A stretch of DNA of 64,000 nt, taken from assembly GCA_023014335.1 (NCBI GenBank), contig JAECYW010000005.1:2232001-2296000 (forward strand). The letters run 5' to 3'. Shown here piece by piece: positions 10,385-21,775 of this stretch (positions are counted from its first letter, which is position 1; each line of letters begins with the position of its first letter). The DNA is from Galerina marginata. Lineage: Eukaryota > Basidiomycota > Agaricomycetes > Agaricales > Galerinaceae. A program made the position numbers and the translations under genes. The notes under the pieces are model-generated. The model searched no databases and was not told the origin of the DNA. It saw nothing but the letters and a program-made list of their open reading frames with translations.

Positions 10385-11898
10385 TCATTGTGAAGCAAAG
10401 ACGCGCCTGTGGTCCTCGCAACGCTTGCGCCACAGGCCGCGTACATTTTTCATACGCCTACTGCTGTCCGTATTACCAAATAGCCTCCTAGACCAATCCT
10501 CGAATGCTTCCTTGTCCACGGGCAAACCCTTGCGATCCGTTTGCAGAGCGATCAAGCAGTCGACTAGGTCAGCATCATTCTCCAGCTGCGGACGACGCAA
10601 CCCTCTAGCCAGAGACTCTTCTGCTTGAGAGTAAATCCCAAGGGCTTCGTATGCTCTGGAGAGATGAATGTATCTGCAACCAAAATATTTGTCAGCGTAC
10701 ACTGTCGTATGGCAAGCTACACACCCTTCGGCGTAATATTCATTTAGTCTGAGAGCCATGGTTGCGTCTTCGAGGGCCTTTTTCGCATCTCGTCTGTCCC
10801 CGTCCAGCAATCTCGCCGCAGAACAACTCCCGAAGCATGTTGCCAGTACGTTCTTCGTACTGTCAATCTCGCATGATGTGAATGACGCTTTCTGCAGGCA
10901 CAAAATCGCATCCATGAACCCATCTACGGCACCAGCCTGATCTTTGACCGCAGTTGCCTTCCTCCCCGCCTCTATCTTTTCCGCAGCAAGATCTATGTAG
11001 CGATTGTACTTCTTGATTCCTCTGTTCCGTTTTTGTTGATATATACGTTGCTCATGCGCGGGAGACATCACTAGCCATCGAAACGGTTCCGCGAACGAGT
11101 CTAAGAATGGCTTTAGCGCTGCCTTGTGTTTCTCGAGCGAGGATGAGAGGAACAGGTGATTTGGACGATACGTCTGGAACGGTGGTTTGGGCCTGGCTAT
11201 TGCCATGCGTATAAACCTATGTGCTATAGCAATGAGCTTAAAGTGCGCTTCAAGATTGACGGAAACAACTCGCCTCTCCACGATCTTCGAATCCGGCAAG
11301 GTTACGTATTCCTCCATCACCCTGTACTCTTCCATATCCCACGACATTGAGACGTCGACATCGCAGACCATGTAGTAATTGTGCTGCGGAGCGTCCACGC
11401 CCAGTTTCTTTGCAATTTCGTGGACTGCCTCGGTCCGATCCAGTTTAATGACCCATAGAGATTCAGGCATCATTTGGAACTTGGAACAGTCAATGTTGCT
11501 AGGCATTTTAATTTTCGCCTGCTCGTGTTTCCATTCTCCCTCGGCGGAAAGTCGGGCAAGGCGATGAGCATCAGGATCATCTGGGTTTAACTTGATAAAC
11601 CTAAGGTTGTAAAAATCAGGACAAGGCTGACGGTCGAAAGCAGAGACGCTACGCACCGCATAATATCCTCGTCTTCAATCTGTTCTGTTATTGGGTCGGG
11701 ACGCACTTTGGACCTTATTGACTGAAAGGAGAAAATTACATTGTCAGCATGATATCCATGTTTCTCAGCACCGTACAATACCTCAGCCAGGTTCCTGTCC
11801 CATCCTAGTTTTTCGCATTTGTGGTAATAGATAGACTCCTTTAGTAGGGACGGAGACAATCCGGATCTAGCTGCGACCTCGAAGATAATGGGAGGCAT
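10385..11898 (-). CDS. TPR-repeat protein, family B copy 2
   Basis: ATG at 11896-11898 (MPPIIFEVAARSGLS). Exon 1 ends at WDRNLAE before a 60-nt intron; exon 2 has SKVRPDPITEQIEDEDIM; exon 3 SLWVIKLDRTEAVHEIAKKL...LPDSKIVER; then a 57-nt in-frame segment with a GC donor; exon 4 TPR; exon 5 ends HRRVFASQ. Introns 1 and 3 are multiples of three without stops, so retention would keep the frame. The TPR clamp is degraded: the first Asn is Arg (KIEAGRKA), the second Asn is Ser (GSCSAAR), and the third helix reads EGYIH instead of KGYxR. It probably no longer binds EEVD-type tails. Confidence 0.77.
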
Positions 11899-12329
11899 GA
11901 TATGGGAAAAGAGAGGACCAGAACGAGCTGTTATACTTATCTACAACTCGTGGATTGGACCCTTCCCACTTACCCCTAATCAGGAAAAAAAGCAGTTAGC
12001 TGTGATGCCCAAATTCGGTCAGGATAGGACAGAATGTCAAAGCATTGCTGATTCTCACTGACAGCGTGTTAGAGTTGAAGATCAGTGACTATCTGATTGA
12101 AAGTGACTGAACTTAGCTGGCTCCTTGGATTCACTTTCTTTAGTATGAGAAAGAGTTTGCCTTATCACATGGCATGTCAATATTCTCGATGCAGGTATTC
12201 GATAATTTCGATTCTTCCATTTTTGCACGTTCACGTCAAGGCACCCAAAGAGGAATGGAATATATATACTCTGAACATGTGTTCCGAGGTTCTGCATATT
12301 CCTTTTCCCCAGCCTTGGTCCAAAGATTG

Positions 12330-12566
12330 CTCGCAATCAGGGAAGCCAATCGATCTGAATCCCCGTCCCGTCCAGTTGGGATGACATACGCGGAAATGCT
12401 CCGTCTCATCGATGTCCTGCAGTTCCTTGATTTCTGCCGGGGTCAGGTCTATAACCTTCGCATGAGCTGTTACGATATCAGTACCCGTGCAAAGATAAAC
12501 AAGGTTGGACAATACTAACCAAGAATACGGATACTCGTGACGAATTTGGAGAGAACTGCAAAATTT
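12330..12566 (-). pseudogene. Truncated aldo-keto reductase remnant 2
   Basis: Copy of AKR exon 8 (12330-12490; translates KVIDLTPAEIKELQDIDE...FRVCHPNWTG) plus about half of exon 7. The stop codon is lost: GAG-TGA of the intact gene is GAG-CAA here, and an extra codon pair (GRGFRS) sits in the WTGWGS motif. All catalytic exons are missing. Upstream sequence after 12566 is unrelated to AKR. Confidence 0.85.
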
Positions 12567-12841
12567 CAGATTGGGTGCTTGCTTCTAGCCCTTTTCAGTG
12601 GTATATGCAATTAGGTGCAATTAGTCTTGTTTGTCAATTATAACAGCACAAAGGCGCCCGAGAAGACAGCCTGCTGACTAGCGTCCGAATTCAAGCAAAT
12701 CCTGGGGGGAAAGTTGGGAAAAAGAGCTATTTTGCTCTTGTGTTTACCAATCTGGAGGGATGGAATCCCAAATTGATAAACAGGGTGTTGACGAGTGGGT
12801 AGCAAAAGATATGGTGCTCAGCGGAGGAGAAATGCAACATA

Positions 12842-13013
12842 TTATTTGAACGCGCTTCCGCGGTTCTTGAACTCTCTCGCTTGGTCAGCTTGCTCAGTTT
12901 CAATTTCCTCGCTTCGCAAACGAATCTGCTTCTTGACCTTCATCTGCCTCTCACGTAGTTGAAGAGATTCCCTTACCTCTGCACTTTACGGCTTTTTTAC
13001 CAAACGACGACAT
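12842..13013 (-). pseudogene. Frameshifted small coiled-coil ORF
   Basis: From ATG 13011-13013 the frame reads MSSFGKKAVKC and then runs out, while the adjacent frame continues as SLQLRERQMKVKKQIRLRSE...FKNRGSAFK to a stop at 12842. One extra base near 12985 would account for the break. The charged, heptad-like part resembles a genuine small helical protein. The family is not recognised; a short intron or a read error are alternatives. Confidence 0.35.
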
Positions 13014-13109
13014 GGGTTTTCAATTCTACCTGATAACTACCTCTCTGCCTTTCACCAAACGCTCGAGAACGCATAACCTTTGAGGAGACATGATATCTCT
13101 CGTGACAAA

Positions 13110-13547
13110 ATGGGCGTTGGAGTCAAGGCAGAGTTCCTCAGTGAGTATTCATTTTTATTAGGCCACCTTCTTATTCTAAACCTAGTTAATCCTCTCCAGG
13201 TCAAATGACACTTCTGGCGTCGAAAATACTTGTTGAACACAAGGGATTCGATCAGAAAATGCTGGATGACGGACACCGTCCGAATGACCACGAACGAGAT
13301 TTTCAGTACGTATATCTTCAGCCTGAGATTCATTGTCGTGTTTACCTGTTTCTACATTTGTAGTATTATCATTTATGGCGACGCTACAGCCTCTGAACAC
13401 TCTTTTCGGAACCGATACCAACGCGAAATGTGTTCTTCAAGCCATATCAATTCTCATTCTAGTCCGTCGCGCACAACTTCTCCGACACTTCCCAGTAATG
13501 CTTGTCTCCTAGTTTCCTCCTCACAGAATGGCCTCGGAGTCAGATGA
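13110..13547 (+). CDS. Possible small spliced gene, unknown
   Basis: ATG at 13110 (MGVGVKAEFLS), donor GTGAGT at 13141, acceptor before 13200, second exon QMTLLASKILVEHKGFD, donor GTACGT at 13306, acceptor before 13364, and a Ser-rich third exon ending at 13547. The phases add up to 106 residues. Exon 3 also has an alternative open frame (ATLQPLNTLFGTDTNAK). The splice sites are good but no homology is recognised. Confidence 0.3.
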
Positions 13548-13559
13548 TGCAATCAATTC

Positions 13560-14590
13560 CAAATCCCAATCTTCTGTTGCATCGAAAGACGAGGACCTAA
13601 TATGTCGACGCCGCTCCTCCTGTGACAAAGTGTCTAGACCCTAGGAATGCGGCAACGAGGTTTCGTAACGACGGGGGAAAGCGCTCGAGCAAAGAGAGAG
13701 GGGGCATCATCCCTGGTGGCAATGAGCGGACACGGTGGCACGAGTTCCCGTACTTCGGGGTCCTGAACAAGACCAATATGACGTTTACCTCCCCAACTTA
13801 TCTACCTCAATCACACTGCCTCCACCACCTCGAATGACGCCGATAGCCAGACCTCCTCAACCTCCGATGTCAATGCTGGTGACGCAGTCCCATCACCACG
13901 GTCGCCCTGACCAGACATACTCTGGCTCGCTCCATTGTCTTATCGTTGACATCGCATTTTTAGTTCAAGGGATAGGCCGTCGGGACGTCAAAAAATAAAG
14001 CTGAAGAGAAAAAAGTGGTATGCACCCATTTTTGATGATTTGAGGATACAAAACTGAATGTTGCCTACAGCTTCATAGTTTCGAGACGCTGGCACAATTT
14101 TCTTCTTTACCCAAACCTTGAATATTTGAACCTCCAGTGTGGGCTGCGTAGCTAATGCCCACCTTGTAGCACTACTTGAGCCAGGACCCACAACACACCG
14201 CCTACGATCCCATATCATCTACGCTAGACGCTGCCTCCACTTCCACTGACATGGCTCATGTCCGCCTTGTTGACCGCCGAGCCACTAGCCTTCACCACCT
14301 TGCGCGACTTGTCTCGAACGTCCCCGCACGTCCTCCAGAGGAGACATAGAGGGCTAATGCTGGCGACGATAGAGATCCCCTGGTGTAACCCAAGGATATG
14401 GAGTATAGATAACGGGTGATAAACGCGCTGGCCTTTATCATTGGCCACGCCAGGGGATACCGAGGAATTTACTTAAGCAAGGGCCGCCTGGTAGCGTCAA
14501 GAGGCTGAAACAGATCAGAAGATGCAGCGAATGAGGAGGATGGGACAAGGACATTGATGCAGAGATGGACGAGAAAGGCCGGATATAGGC
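13560..14590. other. No intact gene; scattered Ser/Thr repeat relics
   Basis: Short stretches translate as TASTTSNDADSQTSSTSD (about 13808) and LDAASTSTDMAHV (about 14225), similar in composition to the relics on either side. They are separated by stops. Nothing else is supported. Confidence 0.4.
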
Positions 14591-14599
14591 CGTGTCTGT

Positions 14600-15960
14600 G
14601 CTCATTCGCACTCTGCGGCCTCGAGTTCGAATTGGAGTCACCTTTGCTTGTTGTGTTCGATTCGGAATGGTAGCTTGTCATTCATCTTGGATACTTGTTC
14701 AACGTGCGTTGCTTATTCTCGCTATGTACCTTCCTACTAACAATTCTGGCTATTTTGATAGGTCCATCAATCAAGGCTGAGCCAAGACAACTTCAACTCT
14801 GGCAGGATGTTCTCCCTCCCGCAGGGCAACGACGACGTCAAGGCTAGTCGGACGACAACACAACACAATCGGGCTAGTGGCAATACGCCCCGGGAGTTCC
14901 GGCACCTCCCTGGGGCTCTGTATGCTCCCTGTCCGCCTCGTTGACCGCTGTAGGTGCGCTCGACCTCAGACCTGCGCGTGCCCACCCTGTCAATGTGGTC
15001 GTCTCGGCCCTCACTACCTGGAACGACAATGACCAGACCATCGCCACCATCACTGCCTCCTTTGCCCGCGCGACTGGCTAACGCAACCCTGTACCCGCCT
15101 CCTCAACCATTGCGGATTGGTTGATGTTGGTCCTCTTAACATGCCGAGCTCTATAGATGCCACCAGCACTCTTAGCCTCGTCAATGCCTCCGTCACCAAC
15201 GCCAGGGGCCAAATTGGGCAAAGATGACCGGCATTGGCGCTGACACAGACACTGTTTGGTAAGTCGCTTCATCTTGTTGTTCATGTCTTTCTACTTTACC
15301 TACGACAGAAGTACTTACGTTTTTCTGCAGATCAACATCATTTCCATCACCTTGGGCGTCATCGACTTGGATGATGCAGTCCCAACCATTGGCACCTCAG
15401 CTTGCTTCCACCCGCATCAAAATGGCTGTCACGTCCACCATAGCCTACGTTGCTGATGCAGACGACGCCACGCTACCGTTGCCTCTTCCACCCATGTTGA
15501 TGCGGCTAATGCAGCCCCACAACCGCCTCCTTCAACACCATGGATGCAGTCTACTGCCCCCACCTCGTCGTTGCCTCCACCACCTCGAATGGGGTCGACA
15601 CGTTTAACGCCGCCATTTCTAACGCCGACGCGCACGGATGACAGTGCCGCCATAGTGCCTCTAACCCCAACATCAACATGGCCTTGTCACTGCGTCGACC
15701 TCCACTCATGTCAATGGCTGATGTTCCCCCAAGTCTGCACACCTCCAGTCACCACTCCTCGTTTGGCATTGAAATCCCGACGTGTACCGCCTCCCCTTCT
15801 TGGAACTTACTTCCTTTATGTTCCAATCCACTTCCTTTCATCCTAGGCTGGTTTTCTGTCCTTTCGACTGCCCCCATTGTTATAAACCACCTCACCCACA
15901 CTTCAATGCCACCTCGATACAGTATTAAGAATAAAAATGGGCTTGTGGCCCACGGTTAGC
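14600..15960 (+). pseudogene. Decayed Thr/Ala/Ser-rich repeat relic, copy 2
   Basis: Longer counterpart of 7533-8338. It includes the empty site of the Tc1 insertion (about 14695-14725), the FSLPQGNDDVKAS start at 14807, a block reading SALTTWNDNDQTIATITASF ending in a stop near 15080, IDATSTLSLVNASVTNARG near 15150, and repeats such as VASSTHVDAANAA and VTASTSTHVNG in different frames. Splice-like sites are present (e.g. 15259 GTAAGT) but no continuous frame. A secreted or wall-associated repeat protein is a guess only. Confidence 0.45.
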
Positions 15961-16393
15961 TATGCTCACATGAAAAGTTATATAGTTTTTTTCTAAGCAT
16001 GTCGTATAGACCACAAAAGGAAACACGAAGACATAACTCACTATCGGCCATGTAAGGTAAACAATAATTGAAGTCGGTGAGCGACAAAGGTTGGTATGCA
16101 ACGGCTTGACTGCCTACTCGAGTAAAGTGAGATTTGGGGGTGGAGGAGCACGTAGCTATAGAGCGACAAGAATGCACAAGATGGGTGCCATTGAGTCGAA
16201 ACTTGGATTTTATTTTTATTTTTATTCCTCGAGCCGCGATGGTCAAAACGGAAATCAAAAATGTAAGTGGGGAATGAGGAAATTGGAAATGGCAAAGCAA
16301 AAAGTACGAGCTAACGACAACTTGAACGCAAACCAAAAAAGACGCGGAAACAACAACTGAAAGCCAAAGGTCGAATGTTGGCCTACAAGTTCC

Positions 16394-18000
16394 CTAGGTC
16401 AACTTCAACTGAGCATACTTGCGGCGATGTTCTTCGTAGCGCTTACGCCAAAGACCACCCACATCGCGCATTCGCATAGCGCTCTCAGAACCTGCAGTAT
16501 CGTCTACTACCTTGTTAGACCACGTTTTAAATGTGTTGTAGTCTTTAGGGAAACCCCTGCCAGCCGTTTGCAGCTCGATCAAATTGTCTACGACTTCAGT
16601 GTTGTCCTCAAGTTGTGGAATACGCAGAGCTTTCGCGAGAGACTCTTCAGCCTGCCCATAGTCCCCAAGGACTTCATATGCTTGCGAGAGCCGTATATAC
16701 CTATGAGGAATAAAAATGTGAAGATCTTGTGGTATGAAAGTGTAACGGCTACGAACGCCTTGCCGTAATAAGGATCCTTCTCGATGGACGTTTTGGCGTC
16801 CTCAAGCGCCATGTCTGGGTTCCTTTTCTTCCCGTCTAGCAACCTCGCAGCAGAACAATTTGCGTAGCATATTGCCAGCAAAGTCTCGGCCTCCCTTTCT
16901 CTGGCGTCATCTGCTTTGTCTGTCTTGTTTAGCGCCTGTTGCACGAACTCGATTGCCTCTTCATATGCCTTCAATGCTCGCGCCTGGTTATCCATCACAA
17001 AGGCCTTATTTCCCAGGTTTTTCTTCTCTATAGCGAGATCGAGGTATTTCCGGAACTTCTTCAAAGAGCCGAAATATTTATCTTCATCACCGACTTCTTC
17101 GACTGTAGGGGACATTATGTGCCATTCGAACGGCTCCGAGAGGGAATCCAAGAATGGTCGCAGAGCTCGCTCGTGTTGTTTGAGCTTCGTCGAGATAAGA
17201 AGGAGATTTGGAATATATGGTTGCAATGAAGGGAAGGGTTTGGCTAACCCACAGCGGATAAACCTAGGTCGACAGCCGTTACATTTCGCAAAATGGAACA
17301 GTTAGTGGAAATAATTCACCTTTCCACTGTCTCTGAATTAGGTAATCCTTCTTGTTCCTCCAGCATCCTTAAATCGTTACCATCCATGCGGTTCCCTGGT
17401 CCGACTCTGACCCTGCAGGTCAGGATGAAAGTCTTGCGTATACCTCCCTTTCTCGAGGTTCCTGCCTCCATGGCAGGAACTAGCATACCTGGCTCCGTCG
17501 TGAACCCACTAGACTCCAGGTCTACAACCCACACAGTGGATTTATGAAGAGGAAGCTTGGAAAAGTCGAAACCAACGAGGGTGCTTTGCTCCTGTTGGTG
17601 CTTTTCAGTAGCCTGCCTTATAGAGTGCATCATGCGTTGAACTTCGGTATCCTCTCGGTTTGCATTGAGGTACCTGTGTAAACAGAAATTGAGGAGAGTT
17701 TAGTCCCCGAGGCGAGCTAAGAAATAAAGGATGAAAAAAAACACACTGTCCAAAGTCGTCCATCTCAACCTGCCCAGTGATAGGATCGGGGCGTAGCCTT
17801 AATCCAACGTTCTAATTGAAATTGGAAACGACGTTCAAGCTCTGTCAGTAACATATTCGTCTTTTTGACACCTGGACCCCATCACGTACGAGGATCGTAT
17901 CCACGTCCATGCCCATGGATGCGAATTGCGCGCGTAACTTTTTTTGCCCCTCTGTCTCTGTGTCACGGTTTCGCGATATTTTGAATTCCTTTCGTGGCAT
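16394..18000 (-). CDS. TPR-repeat protein, family A copy 3
   Basis: Same five-exon structure as A2. The ATG at 17998-18000 gives MPRKEFKISRNRDTE; exon 2 ends QVEMDDFGQ; exon 3 carries STVWVVDLESSGF; exon 4 the TPR helices (EKKNLGNKAFVMDNQ, YANCSAARLLDGKKR); exon 5 starts YIRLSQAYEVLGDYG and ends EEHRRKYAQLKLT. Donors are GTACGT, GTGTGT, GTGAAT and GTTCGT. All five carboxylate-clamp positions are kept. No inactivating change is seen. A Hsp-tail-binding adaptor role is inferred from the TPR pattern only. Confidence 0.8.
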
Positions 18001-18430
18001 TTTGAAATCGGCTCAAGCGTTGGAAAAAGGTAAAGTGATAAGGTGAGGGGAGACAGCAAGGATGTAAATCCCACACCGAGCGGATTGAATCTTCATCTCC
18101 TACAATCGTGATACGGGTGATCAATTATCCAACGATCCAGATCAAATCTACATATGTTGGTGACGGACTTCGAGAATGAAATGACAGGAGTCACTCAGTC
18201 AGTTGAGCAGAGTGACCTTGGAGTGACCAGATCCAGTTATCTGACTGTGACACACACACCAAAAATAGAAATGTTGCCCTTTTTTGGTTGTAAACCCTGG
18301 CACTTGCTCGTCGAATTGTTGTAAGCATGCATCGAAAAACTGGAGTACTTACTCACACAACAAAACACAGGAAAATGTTCTTAGTGTACATCCAAAGTGT
18401 AATCACTTCCGAGTCAATCCAACTTGAAAT

Positions 18431-19950
18431 TCATCGTGAAGCTAAGACGCGCCTGTGCTCCTCGCAACGCTTGCGCCACAAGCCGCGCACACTTTTCATC
18501 CGCCTACCGCTGCCCGTATTACCGAATAGCCTCCTAGACCAATCCTCGAATGCTTCCTTGTCCACGGGCAAACCCTTGCGATCCGTTTGCAGAGCGATCA
18601 AGCAGTCGACTAGGTCAGCATCATTCTCCAGCTGCGGACGACGCAACCCTCTAGCCAGAGACTCTTCTGCTTGAGAGTAAATCCCAAGGGCTTCGTATGC
18701 TCTGGAGAGATGAATATATCTGCAACCAAAATTTTGTCAGCGTAACCTGATTAGGCTGTCGTATGGCAAGCTACACACCCTTCGGCGTAATGTTCATCTA
18801 GTCTGAGAGCCATGGTTGCGTCATCGAGGGCCTTTTTTGCATCTCGTCTGTCGCCGTCCAGCAATCTAGCCGCCGAACAACTCCCGAAGCATTTTGCCAG
18901 TACGTTCTTCGTACTGTCAATCTCGCACGATGTGATTGACGCTTTTTGCAGGCACATGATCGCATCCACGTACCCATCGACGGCACCAGCCTGATCTTTG
19001 TCCGCAATTGCCCTATTCCCCACCTCCATCTTTTCCGTAGCAAGAGCTATGTAGCGATTGTACTTCTCCATTCCTCTGTCCCATTTATCTTCATATATAA
19101 ATTGCTCACGCGCGGGAGACATCACTAGCCATTGAAACGGTTTTGCGAACGAGTCTAAGAATGGCTTTAGTGCTGCCTTGTGTTTCTCGAGCGAGGATGA
19201 GAGGAACAGGTAGTTTGGAAGATAGGTCCGGAATGGTGGTTGGGGCCTGGCTATTGCCATGCGAATAAACCTATGTGCTATAGCAATGAGCTTAAAGTGC
19301 CCTTCAAGATTGACGGAAACAACTCGCCTCTCCACGATCTTCGAATCCGGCAAGGTAACGTATTCCTCTTTCACCCTGTACTCGCCCATATCCCACGACA
19401 TTGAGATGTCGACATGGCAGGACATGTAATAATTATGTCGCGGGACCTCCATGCCCAGTTTCTTTGCAATTTCGTGGACTCCCTGTGACCGATCCAGTTT
19501 AATGACCCATAGAGATTCAGGCATCATTTGGAACTTGGAACAGTCAATGTCGCTAGGCATTTTGATTTTCTCCTGCTCGTGTTTCCACTTTCCCTCGGCG
19601 GAAAGTCGGGCAACGCGCTGAGCATCAGGATCATCTGGGTTTAACTTGATAAACCTAAGGTTGCCAAAAATCAGGACACTGGCGGTCGAAAGCAGAGACG
19701 CTACACACCGCATAATATCCTCGTCTTCAATCTCTTCTGTTATTGGGTCGGGACGCACTTTGGACCTTATCGACTGAAAGGAGAAAATTCTGTTGTCAGC
19801 ATGATATCCATGTTTCTCTGCGTAATACAATACCTCAGCTAGGTCCCTGTCCCATCCCAGTACTTCGCATTTGTCGTAATAGACAAACTCCTTTAGTAGG
19901 GACGGAGACATTCCGCATCTGGCTGCAGCCTCGAAAATAATGGGAGACAT
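18431..19950 (-). CDS. TPR-repeat protein, family B copy 3
   Basis: Starts MSPIIFEAAARCGMSPSLL at 19948-19950 and ends HRRVLASR at 18431. Highly similar to B2 throughout, including the GC-donor 57-nt in-frame segment (GCGAGT...CATAG). TPR clamp positions: the first Asn is kept (KMEVGNRA), the second is Ser (GSCSAAR), and the third helix is EGYIH, with both basic residues lost. So B3, like B2, is unlikely to bind a C-terminal carboxylate the way A copies might. The spacer to the AKR stop is about 420 bp, conserved in all three units. Confidence 0.78.
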
Positions 19951-20374
19951 GATATGAGAAAAGAGAGTACCAGAATGAGCTGTTATACTTATCTACAACT
20001 CGTGGATTGGACCCTAGCCGCTTACCCCTAATCAGGAAAAAAAGCAGGTAGCTGTGATGCCCAAATTCGGTCAGGATATGACATACTGTAGCATTGCTGA
20101 TTCTCACTGACAGCGTGTTATAGTTGAAGGTCAGCGACTATTTGATTGAAAGTGACTGAACTTAGCGGCTCCTTGGATTCACTTTCTTTAGTATGAGAAA
20201 GAGTTTGCCTTATCACATGGCATATCAATATTCTGGATGCAGGTATTCGATAATTTCGATTCTTCCATCTTTGTACGTTCACGTCAAGGCACCCAAAGAG
20301 GAATGGAGTATATATACTCTGAACATGTGTTCCGAGGTTACGTATATTCCTTTTCCCTAGCCTTGTTCCAAAAA

Positions 20375-21694
20375 TCACTCGCAGTCAGGGAAGCCAATCG
20401 ATCCCCATCCCGTCCAGTTGGGATGACAGACGCGGAAATGCTCCGTCTTATCGATGTCCTGCAGTTCCTTGATCTCCGCCGGGGCCAGGTCTATGACTTT
20501 CGCGTTGGCTGTAACGATATCAGTATTCCTGCAATAATGAACAAGGTAAAATGAGGCTAACCAAGAATACGGGAGTTCGTGACGGACTTCGATAGAACTG
20601 CAAGCCATTACAAAGGTCATACGTAAGTACGGAATGACACAATTTAAATCGACCAGAGTCTACAGCCCACTTACCATTGACACCGGGCTTGTTAGCCTGA
20701 AGTGAGATAAGAACATTTGCAGGAGACACTTTATGTGCGTCTGCGATCTTGTTCACGATGGGGTGTTTAAGAAGCGGGGAGTCGTTCGAGCCGAGAGGAG
20801 AGTAAGCCGTGACGACGATGCCTTTCTCTCTGCAAAATTCCACGAGCTCTTCCTGCGTGCAAGAACTGTATGTTCAAATTTAGAAATCGCAACACCTCAA
20901 CTTTAGAACTGAAACAAAACGTACGGATGAAGTTCGATTTGGTTAACTGCTGGCACTACTTCGGAGTTGGCGAGCAGGCGCTTAAAGAATTCGACAGAGA
21001 AATTAGAGACGCCTGATGAAAGTTAGAAGTGAGATGAGTATACGAGCAACTGTAGGCAGTATTTTGTCATTTACCGATCGCTTTGACTTTTTCCGGGTGT
21101 TCTTTGTAGACTTTCTCCATTTCCTTCCAGGTGTCAAGCCAATCAATCTGAAATCATTTTGTTAAAAATCGAGGAAAGCATCGCTAAAGCAGGGGGGGAG
21201 ATCTTACAGAACGTTCCGGACCGCTCAGATCCGCAACCATAGGTGCAGGCCAATGCATAAGCCCTATTTTATACATGGTAAATGCCAACACCTATCCCAT
21301 ATTGCCGAGCAATAACTCACAAAGATCAAGATAATCTGTCTTGAGCGCTTTCAACGAAAACTCCAGCGCTTCTTTAACCCTCTTATGATCGTTGTTGTTC
21401 AACTTGGTGGTGAGGAAAAACGACTCGCGGGGGACACCCGACGCCTTGATTCCGTTACCTACTTCTTCTTCGTTCTCGTAAGCCGTGGCGGTATCGATAT
21501 GTTTGTACCCGTTCTTGAGCGCATACTCGACTGCATGGGCGACTTCACCCGGACCGGACTTCCACGTCCCTACGATCACAGATGAACAGATCAGCGATCG
21601 TTAATGAATGTGTGCAATCTAATCACTACACACCGAGACCGAGGGTGGGCATCTCAGCGCCAGTGTTGAGTTTCACGGATGTGCTGGCTGGCAT
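20375..21694 (-). CDS. Aldo-keto reductase (AKR), intact copy
   Basis: Eight exons, 295 residues: 21634-21694, 21321-21569, 21208-21263, 21075-21147, 20925-21012, 20675-20865, 20562-20597 and 20375-20508. The catalytic tetrad is visible: Asp in KHIDTA, Tyr in TAYENEEE, Lys in LTTKLNN and His in LMHWP. Later motifs are GVSNFS, NQIELHP, AYSPLGS and the C-terminal FRVCHPNWTGWG typical of fungal Gcy1/Ypr1-type reductases. Expected to be a cytosolic NADPH-dependent reductase of aldehydes or ketones; the substrate cannot be told. It is transcribed away from the TPR gene C, with which it shares a 511-bp divergent promoter. Its 3' end exists as two fragments further left. Confidence 0.92.
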
Positions 21695-21767
21695 ATTCAC
21701 GGCTCGACGTTACAATTGCAGAGTGGTGGGGGTGGGCGATAAGATGAGAAATAAGCAGAGTGGCCGG

Positions 21768-21775
21768 TTTATATA
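21768..21775 (-). promoter_or_regulatory. TATA box for the AKR gene
   Basis: On the minus strand this reads TATATAAA, about 75 nt upstream of the AKR start codon, inside the divergent region shared with gene C (21695-22205). No comparable box is seen just upstream of gene C. Confidence 0.5.

Larger units (their letters stand above)
7533..12566. repeat. Tandem segmental duplication, unit 2
   Basis: Relic region, A2, B2 and a truncated AKR in the same order and orientation as unit 3. Similarity to the intact AKR breaks off near 12565, in AKR exon 7, a different point from unit 1. The left part of the unit (before 5938) was separated from it by the Tc1 insertion. Confidence 0.85.
14600..21694. 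repeat. Tandem segmental duplication, unit 3 (complete)
   Basis: Contains the relic region, A3, B3 and the full-length AKR. Because only this unit has an intact AKR, it is probably closest to the ancestral arrangement, and units 1 and 2 derive from copies that ended inside the AKR gene. Confidence 0.8.

Noticed and set aside
14600..15960. HsbA-like (hydrophobic surface binding) gene
   Set aside because: Some Thr/Ala/Ser blocks look superficially similar, but the frames are broken and no diagnostic motif is present.
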